Source: an uncultured Eubacteriales bacterium
GTDB taxonomy: Bacteria; Bacillota; Clostridia; Peptostreptococcales; Anaerovoracaceae
Assembly (NCBI GenBank): GCA_900320285.1
Contig: ONRQ01000007.1
Location: 1 to 64,000, forward strand
Length of the DNA stretch: 64,000 nt
Reading direction: 5' to 3'
In this document: piece after piece, positions 32,843 through 40,246 of the stretch
Layout of the letters: every line of letters begins with the position of its first letter
How positions within the stretch are numbered: position 1 is the first letter of the stretch
The notes under the pieces: generated by a model
What the model was told of the DNA's origin: nothing
Database searches by the model: none
Seen by the model: the letters and a program-made list of their open reading frames with translations, nothing else
Program-made: the position numbers and the translations under genes

Positions 32843-32843
32843 T
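32806..32843 (-). terminator. Terminator after tRNA-Arg
   Basis: ATAAGAGCCTTG (32806-32817) and CAAGGCTCTTAT (32832-32843) form a perfect 12-bp stem directly 3' of the tRNA on the minus strand, followed there by CTTTTCC. It is similar to the stem at 30062, so the element end mimics the original tRNA terminator. Confidence 0.75.
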
Positions 32844-32918
32844 GGTGCGCGCGGAGGGATTCGAACCCGCGACCTACTGATTCGTAGTCAGCCACTCTAT
32901 CCACTGAGCTACGCGCGC
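32843..32918 (-). tRNA. tRNA-Arg (anticodon ACG)
   Basis: Full cloverleaf on the minus strand: acceptor GCGCGCG with CGCGCGC, D arm with AGCTCAGTGGATAGAG, anticodon stem CTGA/TCAG around loop CTACGAA (anticodon ACG), T arm GCGGGTTCGAATCCC-type, discriminator A and encoded CCA. It is the target of the integrated islet: its 3' 45 bases are repeated at 30097-30141. Confidence 0.95.
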
Positions 32919-33007
32919 ATATCTTTGTGCGACTTAAGAATGTTACAACGAAGACGGTAAAATGTCAATATCTGAAGCGTTATTTAAATAAGATAAGGCA
33001 AAGCGAA

Positions 33008-33029
33008 AGGCCGGCATTTCTGCCGGCCT
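33008..33029 (-). terminator. Terminator of prdF
   Basis: AGGCCGGCA (33008-33016) and TGCCGGCCT (33021-33029), 9-bp perfect stem with a 4-base loop; on the minus strand TTCGCTTTG follows. Confidence 0.8.
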
Positions 33030-33055
33030 CAGGTTTACAAGTGTAAATTGATCAA

Positions 33056-34129
33056 CTAGATTGAAAATCCCTTTGTCATCTTGTCATCAGGATCCATGAA
33101 CCACTTAGCTTCTCCGCAGAGGTAAGCAGCTCCTGTAACCTGAGGAATGACTGCATCGAAGTCGCCAACCTTTGCTGTGTCAGCAACTGTACCGATGAAT
33201 CTTGTGTTGATGAATGATTTGTAAACGAAGCTTTCACCAACGCCGAGCTCACCGTGCTTGTAGAGCCAGGACAGCTTAGCAGATGTACCTGTGCCGCATG
33301 GTGATCTGTCGATCTGTGGATCATGAGGCTCGCCGAATACCAGCTGGTTCTTCAGTGCGAACTTCGCATCCGGGCAGAATTCCTTATCGCTCTCTGTCAG
33401 CTCGTCTGTGCAGTAGTTCTCGATGAGGTCTACGCTTGTGATATCGAGCTCAGGATGCTGGATAGGAACTGTCTTGTTGATCTCCTGGAGAGCGAAGCTT
33501 GACCACTCTGTGAGGAACTTTGTGTGTTCAGGAGTTACCTTGAATCCGAAGTTCTTCTCAACATCGACGAGTGCGAAGAACGATCCGCCGAAGCAGATGT
33601 CGTATACGACCTTCTTGCCCTGATATTCGAGCTCGAGGTTCTCTTTGTAAACGAATGCAGGAACGTTTGTGAGCTTAACGCCTGTAACCTTGCCGTTCTT
33701 GCATGTGCAGTCAAGATGGATCAGGCCTGCAGGTGCTTCGATGACAACCTGTGTCATAGGCTCTTTCATCTCCATGAGACCTGCTTCGAGGATAACTGTT
33801 GCAGCGCCGATGGAGCAGTGGCCGCACATGTTGAGGTAGCCGCCTCCGTCCATGAAGAAGATACCGAAATCAGCTTCAGGATTGATAGGCTCGCAAAGGA
33901 TAGCGCCGAACATATCATGGTGTCCGCGTGGCTCGAACATGAGCATCGTTCTGAGGTAGTCATAGTGCTCCTCAAGATAGTGCTTCCTTTCGATCATTGT
34001 GTTTCCCGGCAGTTCCGGGCAGTCGAGAGCGACTCTGCAGTACTCGCCCTCGGTATGAGCCTCGACCGTTCTGATGACATTCTTGTCATAGTTATCATAG
34101 TTGATCTTGGCCTCGAGATACTTTGCCAT
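33056..34129 (-). CDS. prdF: Proline racemase
   Basis: 357 residues. Both catalytic cysteines are in place: MCGHCSIGAA and DRSPCGTGTSA. N-terminal VEAHTEGEYCRVALDCPELP and GGGYLNMCGH are typical of proline racemase rather than 4-hydroxyproline epimerase, where the first site would differ. It interconverts L- and D-proline, giving the D form used by the reductase encoded next to it. GGAGGTAATT sits before the start. It is transcribed away from prdC, from its own promoter at 34206-34234. Confidence 0.94.
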   Translation of the reverse strand: MAKYLEAKINYDNYDKNVIRTVEAHTEGEYCRVALDCPELPGNTMIERKHYLEEHYDYLRTMLMFEPRGHHDMFGAILCEPINPEADFGIFFMDGGGYLNMCGHCSIGAATVILEAGLMEMKEPMTQVVIEAPAGLIHLDCTCKNGKVTGVKLTNVPAFVYKENLELEYQGKKVVYDICFGGSFFALVDVEKNFGFKVTPEHTKFLTEWSSFALQEINKTVPIQHPELDITSVDLIENYCTDELTESDKEFCPDAKFALKNQLVFGEPHDPQIDRSPCGTGTSAKLSWLYKHGELGVGESFVYKSFINTRFIGTVADTAKVGDFDAVIPQVTGAAYLCGEAKWFMDPDDKMTKGFSI

Positions 34130-34205
34130 AGGTAATTACCTCCCTAGTAATTATTACTTATTACATGTGTAAATAGTGCTTGAAGATCACTTATCTTCAT
34201 CTTGT

Positions 34206-34234
34206 ATGATATCGCAAACAATAGGTAGCGTCAA
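34206..34234 (-). promoter_or_regulatory. prdF promoter
   Basis: On the minus strand TTGACG (34229-34234) and TATCAT (34206-34211) are spaced by 17 bases, about 75 bases before the prdF start. Confidence 0.7.
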
Positions 34235-34370
34235 TGATTTAAGAACTGGGAAAATTCACTCTTGCTTAATGTGTTGTTAAAGAATTTTAAACGCATTGTT
34301 CTATTAAAAATAAGGCCCGGTTGACCGTTTGTTTTTTATAGGTTCCGATACTTTTTTTAAATGTGTTTTA

Positions 34371-34399
34371 TTGCTTCAAATAGATAAAAGTGATATTAT
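34371..34399 (+). promoter_or_regulatory. prdC promoter
   Basis: TTGCTT (34371-34376) and TATTAT (34394-34399) are spaced by 17 bases, 63 bases before prdC. The prdF-prdC gap (34130-34462) otherwise holds AT-rich DNA where a regulator could bind; no sigma-54 type -24/-12 pair was found. Confidence 0.65.
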
Positions 34400-34462
34400 G
34401 GATTCGTCAAAAAAGGCGTTTTTTTTGCGTGTCTCAAAGACGAAAAAAGGAGATCAAGTATT

Positions 34463-35842
34463 ATGGAAAACATTCAGATGTTACTGAAGCAGGGCGCTGT
34501 CGGCAGACCGTGCGAGGCAATCGTAAAAGTTGGCGACAAGGTCAAGAGAGGTCAGCTCATCGCTACACCTACAGGACTTGGTGCCAACGTTCACTCCAGT
34601 GTATCCGGTGAAGTCATCGAGATCACTGAAGACCGCATCATCATCAAGCCTAACGCAAAGCAGCCTAAGACTTTCGAGAAGATCAAGAAGGGATCCAACC
34701 TCGAAATGATCAAAGAGGCAGGTATCATCGGCCAGGGCGGCGCAGGCTTCCCTACATTCATCAAGATTTATAACGGCAAGGAAGACAAGCCGGTTCTTGA
34801 TCACGGTTACATCCTCGTCAACGCTTCCGAGTGCGAGCCTGGACTCGCTCACAACATTGCACAGATCGACGAAGATCCTGCAATGCTTCTCAGAGGTATC
34901 CACTACCTGATGGAAATCGCCGGAGCAGACAAGGGAATCATCGCTATCAAGAAAAAGCACAGAGAGACAATCGAAAAGCTCGACGCGCTTCTGAAGGACG
35001 ATCCAGCTATCGAAAGACATCTTCTGCCAGACATCTATCCGATGGGCGAAGAGCGTGCTGTAGTAAGAGAGTGCCTCGGCATCGAACTCGAGCCGGACAA
35101 GCTCCCGTCAGCTGCCAACGCTGTTGTAATCAACAGTGAGACAGTTTACAGCTGCGTAAAGGCCATCGAAGATCAGAAGCCTCTTATCGACAAGAACATC
35201 ACAGTAAGAGGAATGATCAAGGGCGGAAACGAAGCTCACGTATTCATGGACGTTCCTGTAGGCAGAAGCGTACAGGCTCTGATCGACGAAGCAGGCGGCT
35301 TCGACGAAATGGGATACGGCGAAGTCATCATGGGCGGAGCCTTCACAGGAAAAGCAACAGAACTTGATGCTCCTATCACAAAGGCAACAGGAGCTCTCCT
35401 CGTTACACGTCCGTTCAGAGATCTCCACGGAGCTAAGATGGGTATCCTCGTATGCGCATGCGGCGGAAACCTCGAGAGAATGGAAGACCTCGTCAAGAAG
35501 TACAACGCTACAGAGACTCACGTCTGCTACTGCAAGCAGGCCATGGAGATGCCGAACGGCACACGCAAGTGCGAGCGTCCTGGAAACTGCCCTGGACAGG
35601 TCAAGAACAACCTCGAGTTCAAGAAGGCAGGCTGTGAGTACATCATCATCGGAAACTGCTCTGACTGCTCAAATACAGTTATGGCATCCGGCCCTAAGAT
35701 GGGACTCAAGGTAATGCATATGACAGACCACGCCATGATGGCTGTCGGACATCCTCTCTACAGAACCCTCAAGGTTTCGAAGAAGGTAGACCAGGATCTC
35801 GACGTTGTAGACAATGTAGAAGACAACGAGACAGTACAGTAA
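34463..35842 (+). CDS. prdC: Proline reductase-associated electron transfer protein PrdC (RnfC-like)
   Basis: 459 residues. The N-terminus has an RnfC-type barrel and flavin/NADH-binding segment (GIIGQGGAGFPTFIKI). The C-terminal part has many cysteines (CACGGNLERM, VCYCKQAME, CERPGNCPGQ, NCSDCSNT) fit for Fe-S centres. PrdC is thought to bring electrons from NADH or Rnf to proline reductase. Some PrdC proteins carry selenocysteine; here no in-frame UGA is seen and Cys occupies all such positions. AAAGGAG lies before the ATG. First gene of the plus-strand prd unit. Confidence 0.92.
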   Translation: MENIQMLLKQGAVGRPCEAIVKVGDKVKRGQLIATPTGLGANVHSSVSGEVIEITEDRIIIKPNAKQPKTFEKIKKGSNLEMIKEAGIIGQGGAGFPTFIKIYNGKEDKPVLDHGYILVNASECEPGLAHNIAQIDEDPAMLLRGIHYLMEIAGADKGIIAIKKKHRETIEKLDALLKDDPAIERHLLPDIYPMGEERAVVRECLGIELEPDKLPSAANAVVINSETVYSCVKAIEDQKPLIDKNITVRGMIKGGNEAHVFMDVPVGRSVQALIDEAGGFDEMGYGEVIMGGAFTGKATELDAPITKATGALLVTRPFRDLHGAKMGILVCACGGNLERMEDLVKKYNATETHVCYCKQAMEMPNGTRKCERPGNCPGQVKNNLEFKKAGCEYIIIGNCSDCSNTVMASGPKMGLKVMHMTDHAMMAVGHPLYRTLKVSKKVDQDLDVVDNVEDNETVQ

Positions 35843-35865
35843 TTAATTATCACCGTTAATTATCT

Positions 35866-35896
35866 CCGCCCGGATAACCCCAATCGATCCGGGCGG
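35866..35896 (+). other. Strong intercistronic hairpin between prdC and prdA
   Basis: CCGCCCGGAT (35866-35875) pairs perfectly with ATCCGGGCGG (35887-35896). No T-run follows. A second hairpin, CTGCCG...CGGCAG, lies at about 35912-35936. These could set the relative mRNA levels of prdC and prdA. Confidence 0.7.
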
Positions 35897-35964
35897 GGGG
35901 AATTATAAATACTGCCGACACACATTGTGCGGCAGGCAAAAGAACTTTTAGGAGGAAGATCGAT

Positions 35965-36561
35965 ATGTCAATAACAGCTGAAACAGCTAAACAGCATGCA
36001 AACGATCCAGCAGTACTCTGCTGCAGAGCAGAGGCAGGCACAGAACTGACACCTGCAAACTTCGAGGATCCGGCAATTTTCCCAGATCTGGTAGATTCGG
36101 GACTGCTGAACCTTGACGGAGCACTGAAGCTTGGCCAGGTGCTCAATGGATCAAAGCTTACAAAGACTGTTGATTCTCTCACTCCTATTACAGCAGACAT
36201 CGTCGATAAGTATGATGCAGCAGAAGAGGAAGCAGCAGAGGAAGCTCCTGCAGCTGAAGAAGCAGCAGAGGCAGCTCCTGCAGTTCCTGCAGTTGCAGCT
36301 CCGGCTGCAGGCGGATACATCAGCCTGCACATCGGAGAAGGCAAGAACATCGACATCCAGATTCCTGCAGGAATCGGCGGCGGTGCAGTCGCAGCTCCAG
36401 CAGCAGTTGCAGCTCCAGCAGCAGCAGTTGCAGCTCCAGCAGCAGCTGAGGAAGAGGGCGAAGCTGTAGTAGTCAGAGAGATGACACGTAAGCACTACAA
36501 GATCGATAAGGTAGTTCTTGGTGACGAGACCAAGATCGAAGGAACAACACTGTACATCTGA
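35965..36561 (+). pseudogene. prdA: prdA, 5' part (D-proline reductase proprotein, interrupted)
   Basis: 198 residues start MSITAETAKQHANDPAVLCC and FEDPAIFPDLVDSGLL, the N-terminal domain of PrdA. An Ala/Glu/Pro-rich linker, a ISLHIGEGKNIDIQIPAG strand, a second Ala-rich linker and the beginning of the GrdE-like domain (YKIDKVVLGDETKIEGTTLY) follow, and the frame then meets TGA at 36559. The rest of PrdA continues one frame over. GGAGGAAG lies upstream. Intact PrdA is cleaved to give the pyruvoyl subunit of D-proline reductase. Either a genuine break or a sequence error; see the 3' part. Confidence 0.88.
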
Positions 36562-37753
36562 CAACTACCACGTATACTCCGAGACAGTAATGGACATCCA
36601 GCCAATCGCTACAAAGGAAGACGATTATGAGCTTGGTGAGGGCGTTACAAGAGTTCTCGACGGAGTAGTTATGGTAGTAACCGGTATCACTGAAGAAGGT
36701 GTACAGGTTGGTGAGTTCGGTTCTTCCGAAGGATACATCGATGAGAACATGATGTGGGGACGTCCTGGCGCAGTAGACAAGGGCGAAATCATGATCAGAG
36801 CTCACGCTGTAATCGACAACAAGAAGAACATGGAGAGACCGGGCCCTATCGCTATCCATACTGCAGTTGACCACGTAACTCAGGAGATCAGAAACGCAAT
36901 GAAGAAAGATCTCACTGACGACATGGTAGTTGAGACTCAGACATTGAAGCAGGTAAGAAGACCTGGTAAGAAGAAAATCGTTATCGTTAAGGAGATCATG
37001 GGCCAGGGCGCTATGCACGATAACTTCCTGTTCCCGACAGAGCCTGTAGGCGTACTCGGAGCTAAGCCGAACGTAGACCTCGGTAACGTTCCTATAGCTG
37101 CTAACCCTCTCGAGGTTATGGATGGCTGCATCCACGCTCTTACATGCATCGGACCTGCTTCGAAGGAAATGTCCAGACACTACTGGAGAGAGCCGCTGGT
37201 TTACGAAGCAATCCACGATGACGACGTTGACCTGGTAGGCGTTATCTTCGTTGGTTCGCCACAGGCTAACACAGACAAGTTCTACGTATCCAGAAGACTT
37301 GGCCAGATGGTAGAGTCCATGAACGTAGACGGAGCATTCGTTACAACAGAAGGATTCGGAAACAACCACGTAGACTTCACTTCCCACATCGAGCAGATCG
37401 GTAAGAGGGGCGTTCCGGTTGTTGGATTCTCATTCTGCGCTGTACAGGGAGCTCTCGTAACAGGTAACAAGTACTGCGACGCTATGATCGACAACAACAA
37501 GTCGATGTCCGGTATCGAGAACGAAGTACTTGCATGCAACACACTCTGCCACGAAGACGCTATCAGAGGTCTGGCTATGCTGAAGGCTAAGATGGCCGGC
37601 GAGAGCATCAAGGCACCTGAGAGACAGTACACACACAGCGTCAAGGAGAACAACGTTGAGCTGATCGAGAAGGCTTACGGCACAAAGATGGAACTCGTTG
37701 ATAACGAGCAGGCACTGCCGATGAGCGAAAAGAGAAAGGCTAAATACGACTAA
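36560..37753 (+). pseudogene. prdA: prdA, 3' part, in a different frame
   Basis: This frame begins within the last codons of the 5' part and runs DNYHVYSETVMDIQPIATKE to the end of PrdA. It contains LTCIGPASKE with the Cys (37145-37147) that is converted to the pyruvoyl cofactor when the proprotein is cleaved. Aligned with PrdD of the same cluster, about 26 residues are missing between LYI and YSETVMD. A loss of about 80 bases (2 mod 3) explains both the gap and the frame change. No ribosome site precedes the first internal ATG (36590), so independent translation is unlikely. As read, no full-length PrdA is made. Confidence 0.88.
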
Positions 37754-37779
37754 TCTGAAAGGTAAGATCAAAAAGAGAT

Positions 37780-38058
37780 ATGAAATACGGTGATAAGATA
37801 ATCAGAATGGAAGGCGTTATCGTGGAAGTCCATGACGGAAGCGTAGCAATCGATTTCAAAGGAAGACTGGGACATCTCAGGATCCCTAAGAGAATGATCA
37901 TTTCCGATTACGACCTCGAGGTCGGACAGGAAGTGGCCTGGAATATGAGCTTCATAGAACAGGAAAGTTCTGAAATCAACCCTAGATATCTCGAAACGAT
38001 CGAGCATTCCAGAGAACTCCAAAACGAAATGCACAGTAAAAACAATCAGGAGGATTAA
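37780..38058 (+). CDS. Small protein of proline reductase clusters (CBO2463/CBO2479-like)
   Basis: 92 residues, mostly beta: IIRMEGVIVEVHDGSVAIDF then KGRLGHLRIPKRMIISDYDL, ending in a charged helix. It resembles the small conserved proteins found between prdA and prdB in other Clostridia. No cysteine and no catalytic motif; a binding or assembly role is an inference from position. prdB begins 6 bases after its stop. Confidence 0.78.
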   Translation: MKYGDKIIRMEGVIVEVHDGSVAIDFKGRLGHLRIPKRMIISDYDLEVGQEVAWNMSFIEQESSEINPRYLETIEHSRELQNEMHSKNNQED

Positions 38059-38064
38059 TACAAA

Positions 38065-38790
38065 ATGAGTATGACAGTTGTAAAAGGATTACAGTCTGAG
38101 ATATTCGTACCTATCACTCCTAAGCCAGTTTGGGCTCCTGTAACAAAGCCGCTCAGCGAGATGACAGTTGCTCTCGCAACAGCTGCCGGCGTACACAGAA
38201 AGGATCAGGAGAGATTCAACCTGGCTGGAGACTTCACATGGAGAAAGATTCCTAACGAGTCCGAGGAAGACGATCTGATGGTAACACACGGTGGTTACGA
38301 CAACTCCGACGTTAACAAGGACATCAACTGCATGTTCCCTATCACAAGACTGAAGGAACTCGCAGCTGAGGGATTCATCAAGGCTTGCGCACCATACCAT
38401 GCAGGATTCATGGGCGGCGGCGGAAACATTGAGAAGTTCACCAACGAGACAGGTCCGGCTGTAGCTCAGATGCTCAAAGAGGAGGGCGTAGATGCGTGTC
38501 TCCTCACCGCTGGATGAGGAACCTGCCACCGCTCTGCAACAATCGTGCAGAGAGCAATCGAGTCGGTAGGTATCCCTACAGTTATCATCGCTGCTCTTCC
38601 ACCGGTCGTAAGACAGGCTGGTTCACCGAGAGCTGCTGCTCCTATGGTACCTATGGGCGCTAACGCTGGAGCACCTCACGATGTAGAGATGCAGACTGCT
38701 ATCGTAAAGGCATCCCTCGAGCTCCTCGAGACAATCGAGACTCCGGGCAAGGTCGTTCAGCTGCCTTTCGAGTATCACGCAGTTATCTAG
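38065..38790 (+). CDS. prdB: D-proline reductase selenoprotein subunit PrdB (in-frame UGA = Sec)
   Basis: 241 residues when the TGA at 38515-38517 is read as selenocysteine (position 151). The site reads AG-U-GTCHRSATIVQRAIES, the known PrdB active-site context, with downstream sequence homologous to the end (ALPPVVRQAGSPRAAAP). A hairpin in the right place follows the UGA. Sec reacts with D-proline bound to the PrdA pyruvoyl group and cleaves the ring to 5-aminovalerate. AGGAGG is before the ATG. A standard translation would stop at 150 residues. Confidence 0.95.
38515..38556 (+). promoter_or_regulatory. Selenocysteine insertion element (SECIS-like hairpin)
   Basis: CTCTGCA (38532-38538) and TGCAGAG (38546-38552) form a perfect 7-bp stem, 14 bases after the UGA, with a 7-base loop ACAATCG. 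Adding GC below gives further pairs around one bulged A. The distance and shape fit bacterial SECIS elements inside the coding sequence. Confidence 0.75.
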
Positions 38791-38831
38791 TACTGACGTA
38801 CAGAAACAGAATAGGACATCGGACTATTCCG

Positions 38832-38866
38832 AAGATGGGGCTGAGAAATCAGCCCCATCTTTTAAA
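38832..38866 (+). terminator. Terminator between prdB and prdD
   Basis: AAGATGGGGCTGA (38832-38844) and TCAGCCCCATCTT (38849-38861) form a perfect 13-bp stem with a GAAA loop, followed by TTAAAAG. The weak T-run suggests partial read-through into prdD. Confidence 0.8.
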
Positions 38867-38913
38867 AGAGAGGATTTCAGACTATCGCATTATGCGCGAG
38901 AGGATAATATACA

Positions 38914-39678
38914 ATGGAAGACATTGAACTGAGAAGATTAGTGATCAAGGCATTCCACATGGATGATGTCGAGTTCGGAGATGAGAACAAGATCACTACA
39001 GGCGGCAAGATGACCATTAAGAAAGACGGTCTTGACGCGCTGGCCGCTAAATACAGCGAAGTAATAGAGAAAATAGACATCCAGATCATCAAACCCGGTG
39101 ATCATGACAGATATACAAACACCATCATGGATATCATTCCGATTTCTGTGAAGGTGCTCGGAAAGTGCGGAGAGGGCATCACTCACACTATTACAGGTGT
39201 ATATGTTATGCCTACAGGCGTTGACGTTGACGGAGAGCAGGCTCACGAGTTCGGTTCCTCAGAGGGCAACCTCAAGGATATGCTCTACCTCAACAGAGCC
39301 GGCACACCTGCTGATGACGACTACATCATTTCATTCGACATAACCTTCAAGAAGGGTATGGGCCAGGAAAGATACGCGATAATCGACGCGTACAGAATGG
39401 TCGAGGAGTGGATGAATGAGTTCAGACCTCAGCTGAAGAAGTTTGAGGGCACCAAGTGCACCGAGAGACACGAGTATTATGACAGAATCCGTAAGGGCCA
39501 GAAGAAAGTACTCGTTATCAAGGAGATGGTCGCTCACGGCGCGATGCTCGACACATGGATCTTCCCTGATCAGCCAAGCGGCGTTGAGGGAGGAAAGTCA
39601 CTTATCGATTACGGCGCGATGCCTGTCATGCTGACTCCTAACGAGTTCAGAGACGGTGCTATCAAGGCGATGAACTAA
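38914..39678 (+). CDS. prdD: Proline reductase cluster protein PrdD (PrdA-like)
   Basis: 254 residues homologous to the GrdE-like domain of PrdA: DDVEFGDENKITTGGKMTIK, YTNTIMDIIPI, HEFGSSEGNLKDMLYLNRAG, AHGAMLDTWIFPDQP and a last stretch NEFRDGAIKAMN. It ends exactly where PrdA would be cut before its pyruvoyl Cys. It thus corresponds to the pre-cleavage half without the N-terminal domain. Role in the cluster unproven. GAGAGG before the ATG; prdE follows after 11 bases. Confidence 0.9.
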   Translation: MEDIELRRLVIKAFHMDDVEFGDENKITTGGKMTIKKDGLDALAAKYSEVIEKIDIQIIKPGDHDRYTNTIMDIIPISVKVLGKCGEGITHTITGVYVMPTGVDVDGEQAHEFGSSEGNLKDMLYLNRAGTPADDDYIISFDITFKKGMGQERYAIIDAYRMVEEWMNEFRPQLKKFEGTKCTERHEYYDRIRKGQKKVLVIKEMVAHGAMLDTWIFPDQPSGVEGGKSLIDYGAMPVMLTPNEFRDGAIKAMN

Positions 39679-39689
39679 GGAGGTGCAGT

Positions 39690-40169
39690 ATGGGAGTAGG
39701 TCCTTCGACAAAAGAAACAAGCCTTCACCATTTCAGAGATCCGCTGATCAGACTGCTTGGTGAGGACCCTGGCATCGACCTGATGGGAGTTCTGGTATTC
39801 GGTTCCCCTGAGGGCAACGAGGAGAAAATCAGATGCTCCAGAACAGCCGCAGTAGTCGCTGAGTGCTGCAGACCTGACGGAGTCATCGTTGAGACAGACG
39901 GATGGGGAAACCTTGACGTAGACTACGTAAACTGCGTAAACGAGATAGGTGAGAGAGGGATCCCTGTAGCCGGACTCAACTGGAGCGGCACAGCAGGGAC
40001 ATTCGTCGTTGAGAGTCCGTATCTCGACAACGTAGTCGATTTCAATAAGAATCCTGAGGGCATAGAGTCCAACATCGTCGGCGAGAACAACTACACCGAA
40101 GACGATGTAAAGGAGTGCATCAAGAAACTCAAGATTGCCATGCTCAAGAAAGAGCGCGGAATCAAATAA
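39690..40169 (+). CDS. prdE: Proline reductase cluster protein PrdE (PrdA C-terminal-like)
   Basis: 159 residues matching the pyruvoyl half of PrdA from its cut site on: MGVGPSTKETSLHHFRDPLI aligns with CIGPASKEMSRHYWREPLV. The Cys that becomes pyruvoyl is absent (its place is the initiator region), so PrdE cannot form the cofactor. Later GSPEGNEEKIRCSRTAAVVA and GERGIPVAGLNWSGTAGTFV follow the same order as in PrdA. AAGGAGG overlaps the end of prdD. Last gene of the unit. Confidence 0.9.
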   Translation: MGVGPSTKETSLHHFRDPLIRLLGEDPGIDLMGVLVFGSPEGNEEKIRCSRTAAVVAECCRPDGVIVETDGWGNLDVDYVNCVNEIGERGIPVAGLNWSGTAGTFVVESPYLDNVVDFNKNPEGIESNIVGENNYTEDDVKECIKKLKIAMLKKERGIK

Positions 40170-40181
40170 TTGCAATTAAAT

Positions 40182-40246
40182 AGCGGCTGTAAAAGTCATG
40201 CCGCGGAGTACGGCTCCGCTTCACGACTTTTACAGCCGCTTTTATA
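40182..40246. terminator. Large bidirectional terminator between prdE and the cysteine synthase gene
   Basis: AGCGGCTGTAAAAGTC (40182-40197) pairs perfectly with GACTTTTACAGCCGCT (40225-40240) over 16 bp, with an inner hairpin GCGGAG/CTCCGC in the loop. TTTTATATT follows on the plus strand. It ends 1-7 bases before the stop codon of the convergent gene. Confidence 0.9.

Noticed and set aside
34130..34462. Sigma-54 promoter upstream of prdC or prdF, as expected from PrdR control in other Clostridia
   Set aside because: No GG-N10-GC type -24/-12 pair could be found; ordinary -35/-10 pairs fit better.
36559..36561. UGA in prdA read as a second selenocysteine
   Set aside because: The same frame closes again after about 22 codons and those codons (QLPRILRDSNG...) do not match PrdA or PrdD, whereas another frame does.
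36473..37387. 304-codon antisense frame over prdA
   Set aside because: Composition is Ser/Val/Cys-rich with no family match; a shadow of the biased codon use in prdA.
36518..37753. Independent gene starting at TTG 36518
   Set aside because: No ribosome site is present and its first 14 codons overlap the PrdA 5' frame without matching any PrdA relative; only the part from about 36560 is homologous.
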